Assembly: GCA_002343395.1 (NCBI GenBank)
Contig: DDSN01000051.1
Location: 35,457-42,938, forward strand
DNA: 7,482 bases
Reading direction: 5' to 3'
Source of the DNA: Hyphomonadaceae bacterium UBA2389
GTDB lineage: Bacteria > Pseudomonadota > Alphaproteobacteria > Caulobacterales > Aquidulcibacteraceae
Position numbers and translations under genes: made by a program. The notes beneath the pieces are model-generated. The model was not told the DNA's origin, made no database searches, and was given only the letters and a program-made list of their open reading frames with translations. Of this stretch, positions 5,163 to 7,482 are shown one piece after another; positions within the stretch are counted from its first letter, which is position 1, and each line of letters starts with the position of its first letter.

Positions 5163-6374
5163 CTAACTCAGCAGTTTTCTTGCTTTATGCAGCGCCTGAA
5201 CAAAAGCATCGACTTCCTCCAGCCGATTGTAGCAAGCGAAACTCGCACGCGCCGTCGCGGAAACGCCTAAGCGCGCCATCAACGGTTGAGCGCAATGGTG
5301 CCCAGCGCGCACAGCCACGCCTTGACGATCGAGAATCTGCGCCACGTCGTGAGGGTGCGCCCCTTCTAAGGCGAAGGAGACAATGGCGCACTTTTGCTGC
5401 GACTGGCCGAAAATCTTAATCCCGTTGAACTCGCGCAAGGCCGCTGTCGCGCGCTCGAGCAACACGGTTTCGTGCGCTTCGATGGCGGCGCGATCCTGGC
5501 CTTCAAGCCAAGCGATCGCCGCGCCCAGACCAATCGCCTCCAAGATGGGCGGCGTGCCTGCCTCAAACCGATGCGGCGGATCATTGTAGGTGACGCGTTC
5601 GCGCTCGACCAAATCGATCATCTCGCCGCCGCCCTCGAACGGCGGCAACGCGGCCAGGGACTCGCGCTTTCCATAAAGAGCGCCGATGCCTGTGGGGCCA
5701 TAAAGTTTGTGACCCGTAAGTGCATAGAAGTCGACGCCCAGGTCCTGCACGTCAACGCGACCATGAACCGCCGCTTGGCATCCATCCAGCAGGACGGGCG
5801 TTCCTTTGGCGTGCGCCACTTCAACGACGCGCCGAGCCGGCGTCTTAATGCCCAGCACATTGGACATATGCGTAAGCGCCACCATGCGCGTGCGTGGCGT
5901 GATCAACGCATCAAGCGCGCCGAGATCAATCTCGCCGTCTTCGTCAACGTCCAGCCACTTGAGCACCGCGCCTTTCCGCTCACGCAGAAAATGCCACGGC
6001 ACGATGTTGGCATGATGCTCCATCACCGAGAGGACAATCTCGTCGCCCGGCGCCATCGCCAAACCGGCCGCGACGACATTGATCGCCTCTGTTCCTCCCT
6101 TGGTAAAGACAACGTTTTCCGGCGCAGGCGCGTTTATGAATCGCGCTACCGTGGCGCGCGCATTTTCGTACGCTTCCGTCGCCTCGTTGGCCAAGGTGTG
6201 CAGCCCGCGATGCACGTTGGCGTACGATCCGCGCATCGCGCCCGCCATCGCCTCGATGACCGCCTCTGGTTTTTGCGCGCTCGCGGCGTTGTCGAAGTAA
6301 ACAAGCGGCCGCCCGTTCACCTGCCGAGCAAGGATCGGGAATTGCGCGCGCACGGCGTCGATGTCGAAGCTCAT
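5163..6374 (-). CDS. sufS: Cysteine desulfurase SufS
   Basis: A PLP-dependent group II cysteine desulfurase of 403 residues that takes sulfur from L-cysteine, giving alanine and an enzyme persulfide for cluster assembly. Key features are YFDNAASAQKP (26-36), the substrate-side MEHHANIVPW (118-127), Asp197 and Gln200 in LLDGCQA, the PLP-binding Lys223 in TGHKLYGPTG, EAGTPP (271-276), and the active-site Cys361 in RAGHHCAQP, with Arg376 close behind. The length matches the family. The ATG at 6374 is chosen: it overlaps the sufD stop as ATGA, has GAGG 6 bases before it, and gives the family start (MSFDIDAVRAQFP). An upstream ATG at 6569 would only add a non-family extension inside sufD. No sufE-like partner is visible in the window. 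Confidence 0.96.
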   Translation of the reverse strand: MSFDIDAVRAQFPILARQVNGRPLVYFDNAASAQKPEAVIEAMAGAMRGSYANVHRGLHTLANEATEAYENARATVARFINAPAPENVVFTKGGTEAINVVAAGLAMAPGDEIVLSVMEHHANIVPWHFLRERKGAVLKWLDVDEDGEIDLGALDALITPRTRMVALTHMSNVLGIKTPARRVVEVAHAKGTPVLLDGCQAAVHGRVDVQDLGVDFYALTGHKLYGPTGIGALYGKRESLAALPPFEGGGEMIDLVERERVTYNDPPHRFEAGTPPILEAIGLGAAIAWLEGQDRAAIEAHETVLLERATAALREFNGIKIFGQSQQKCAIVSFALEGAHPHDVAQILDRQGVAVRAGHHCAQPLMARLGVSATARASFACYNRLEEVDAFVQALHKARKLLS

Positions 6375-7243
6375 GGCGCGCCTCGCAGCCAAACGCTGAT
6401 GCGCGCTTCGATTTCGGCGCGCACGTCTGGCGGCGCCCAGGCGGGCAAGGCATCGAGCAAGAACGCTTCCGTCAAAAGGGCCCGCGCCTCGCCCTCCGCC
6501 ACGCCGCGGGAGCGCAGATAAAACAAGGCGTTTCGATCGACGCCGCCCGCGGCATTGCCATGCGCGCATGCCACGTCGTCAGCGAAAATCATCAGCTCCG
6601 GCTTCGCGAAAATCTCCGCTCCATCCTCGAGCAGCATGCCCTTGTGATGTTGCCGCGCGTCGGTTCTTTGCGCTGCGTGCTCGACGATAATCTTGCCTTG
6701 AAAAACGCCGCGACCGCCTTTGCGCGCCGCGCCTTTCACGAGTTGGCGTGTTCTTCCTCTCGCTGCCCCATGCGAAACTACTGACGTGAGATCGGCGTGC
6801 CGATCGGCGCCACACAGATAGACGCCGCCCAACTCGACCTCAGCGTCCTCGCCCTCAACCGCCACATGTGTCTCCAGGCGCGCTAATCTGGCGCCCTCGG
6901 CGATCACGAATTGCCGGAACACGGCGCCGGCGCCCAGGCGGACACGGCAACTAGAAAGCGCGACACCCTCGCCGCGCTGCAGGACAATCCGGTGGTAGAC
7001 GCCGCCAGCGCCCACGGACACGCATTCCGCTTGCGGTGCGAAGCTAGTCGTTTCTATTTCATCGACGACGATGTCTCGATCGCCATCAGCCAACTCGCGC
7101 GCAGAGAAAGCGCCCGCTGCGCGCGCCAGGCGCTCAATGATGTTGCCTTCGCCCGACAACGGCGCGGCGACACCATCCAACGCAGCGCGTAAGTCGCTGT
7201 GCTTCCAGTCTTCATCGCGGCGGGAGGGGAGCGCGGACGTCAC
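6371..7243 (-). CDS. sufD: SUF scaffold protein SufD, compact form
   Basis: A SufD of 290 residues, part of the SufBCD scaffold with SufB and the ATPase SufC. The N-terminal LPSRRDEDWKHSDLRA (5-20) is the usual SufD/SufB entry motif. A beta-helix-like region follows, then the well-conserved C-terminal block: GVFQGKIIVEHAAQRTDARQ (179-198), KPELMIFADDVACAHG (214-229) with Cys226 and His228, and ALFYLRSRGVAEGEAR (239-254). His228 corresponds by motif to the functionally important histidine of Escherichia coli SufD. The protein is much shorter than the roughly 420 residues of the E. coli protein, lacking most of the N-terminal helical part and some of the beta-helix; no frameshift is apparent. 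The start is a GTG at 7243 overlapping the sufC stop as GTGA, with GAAGG 7 bases before it. Confidence 0.92.
   Translation of the reverse strand: MTSALPSRRDEDWKHSDLRAALDGVAAPLSGEGNIIERLARAAGAFSARELADGDRDIVVDEIETTSFAPQAECVSVGAGGVYHRIVLQRGEGVALSSCRVRLGAGAVFRQFVIAEGARLARLETHVAVEGEDAEVELGGVYLCGADRHADLTSVVSHGAARGRTRQLVKGAARKGGRGVFQGKIIVEHAAQRTDARQHHKGMLLEDGAEIFAKPELMIFADDVACAHGNAAGGVDRNALFYLRSRGVAEGEARALLTEAFLLDALPAWAPPDVRAEIEARISVWLRGAP
6381..6384 (-). promoter_or_regulatory. Ribosome binding site of sufS
   Basis: GAGG on the minus strand, 6 bases before the sufS ATG and inside the last codons of sufD. It supports the short start at 6374 over the longer open frame. Confidence 0.6.
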
Positions 7244-7482
7244 GCCGCCGCCTTCAAATATTTATCGTACCCCTCGCGCTCGAGTTCGAGGGCCAATTCG
7301 GGTCCGCCGGACTTTACGATCCGCCCCTTGACCAGGACATGGATCTTGTCGGGCTTGATGTAGTCGAGCAGGCGCTGATAGTGCGTGATGACGAGCAGGC
7401 CGTGCTCGGAATCACGCATCGCGTTCACGCTGGCTGCGACAACCTTGAGCGCATCGATGTCGAGGCCGGAATCGGTCTCGTC
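7240..7482 (-). CDS. sufC: SUF ATPase SufC, C-terminal part (runs off the right edge)
   Basis: The last 80 residues of the ABC-type ATPase SufC, whose ATP-driven dimerisation opens the SufBCD scaffold for cluster formation. The visible part starts at DETDSGLDIDALKVVA, the end of Walker B with the catalytic Glu and the D-loop. It continues through VITHYQRLLDYI with the switch histidine and the SufC-typical ending GGPELALELEREGYDKYL. The frame is open to the window edge, so the Walker A, Q-loop and signature motifs lie outside. Its TGA overlaps the GTG start of sufD by 4 bases. SufB is expected further right. Confidence 0.95.
   Translation of the reverse strand, partial: DETDSGLDIDALKVVAASVNAMRDSEHGLLVITHYQRLLDYIKPDKIHVLVKGRIVKSGGPELALELEREGYDKYLKAAA
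7251..7255 (-). promoter_or_regulatory. Ribosome binding site of sufD supporting a GTG start
   Basis: GAAGG on the minus strand, 7 bases before the GTG at 7243. There is no in-frame ATG at the family-consistent position, so this site supports GTG as the true start. Confidence 0.65.

Noticed and set aside
5394..6521. A 375-codon plus-strand open frame opposite sufS
   Set aside because: It lies antisense to a full SufS with all catalytic residues, has a composition biased to Arg/His/Ala, and shows no domain. Long antisense frames are common in high-GC genomes.
6375..6569. N-terminal extension of SufS from an upstream ATG
   Set aside because: The extension is Arg-rich, unlike the family, lies inside sufD, and the ATG at 6374 has a ribosome binding site and the usual SufS N terminus.

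Overview
This is a GC-rich, gene-dense stretch of what is very probably an alphaproteobacterial chromosome. The basis is protein style and gene order: a sufC-sufD-sufS-DUF59-sufA cluster, a GGDEF protein with an N-terminal domain common in alphaproteobacteria, and a coniferyl-aldehyde-dehydrogenase-like ALDH. A Caulobacterales/Hyphomonadaceae-like source is my guess and cannot be proven here. I see no tRNA, rRNA, CRISPR array, insertion sequence or phage gene, and no gene-free stretch longer than about 135 bases.

Left part (1-2899). The basic C-terminal tail of a gene entering from the left (possibly a DEAD-box RNA helicase) meets a minus-strand aldehyde dehydrogenase tail to tail, with their stop codons overlapping. 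The ALDH is divergent from a plus-strand diguanylate cyclase. The 134-base region between them should hold both promoters and contains a perfect 12-base palindrome.

Middle (2953-4050). A PaaG-like enoyl-CoA hydratase/isomerase and a small one-helix membrane protein follow on the plus strand. The small protein ends in an EF-hand-like aspartate motif. Its stop codon and that of the convergent TfoX-like gene are two bases apart and form the palindrome TGACGTCA.

Right part (4053-7482, minus strand). This is the distal part of a SUF iron-sulfur cluster assembly operon, read from right to left: sufC (C-terminal 80 residues only), sufD, sufS, a DUF59/SufT gene, sufA and a TfoX N-terminal-domain gene. 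The genes are joined by 1- or 4-base overlaps or by gaps of 3 and 7 bases, which implies one transcript with translational coupling. SufS removes sulfur from cysteine. SufC and SufD, with SufB presumably just outside the window to the right, form the scaffold on which clusters are built. SufA and the DUF59 protein act in cluster transfer or maturation. The TfoX-like protein is an extra passenger.

I find no convincing undescribed multi-gene system. The points most worth a second look are the compact 290-residue SufD, the altered product-inhibition site of the cyclase, the TfoX gene fused translationally to the SUF operon, the membrane protein ending in a DxDxDG motif, and an 18-base perfect palindrome inside sufA.
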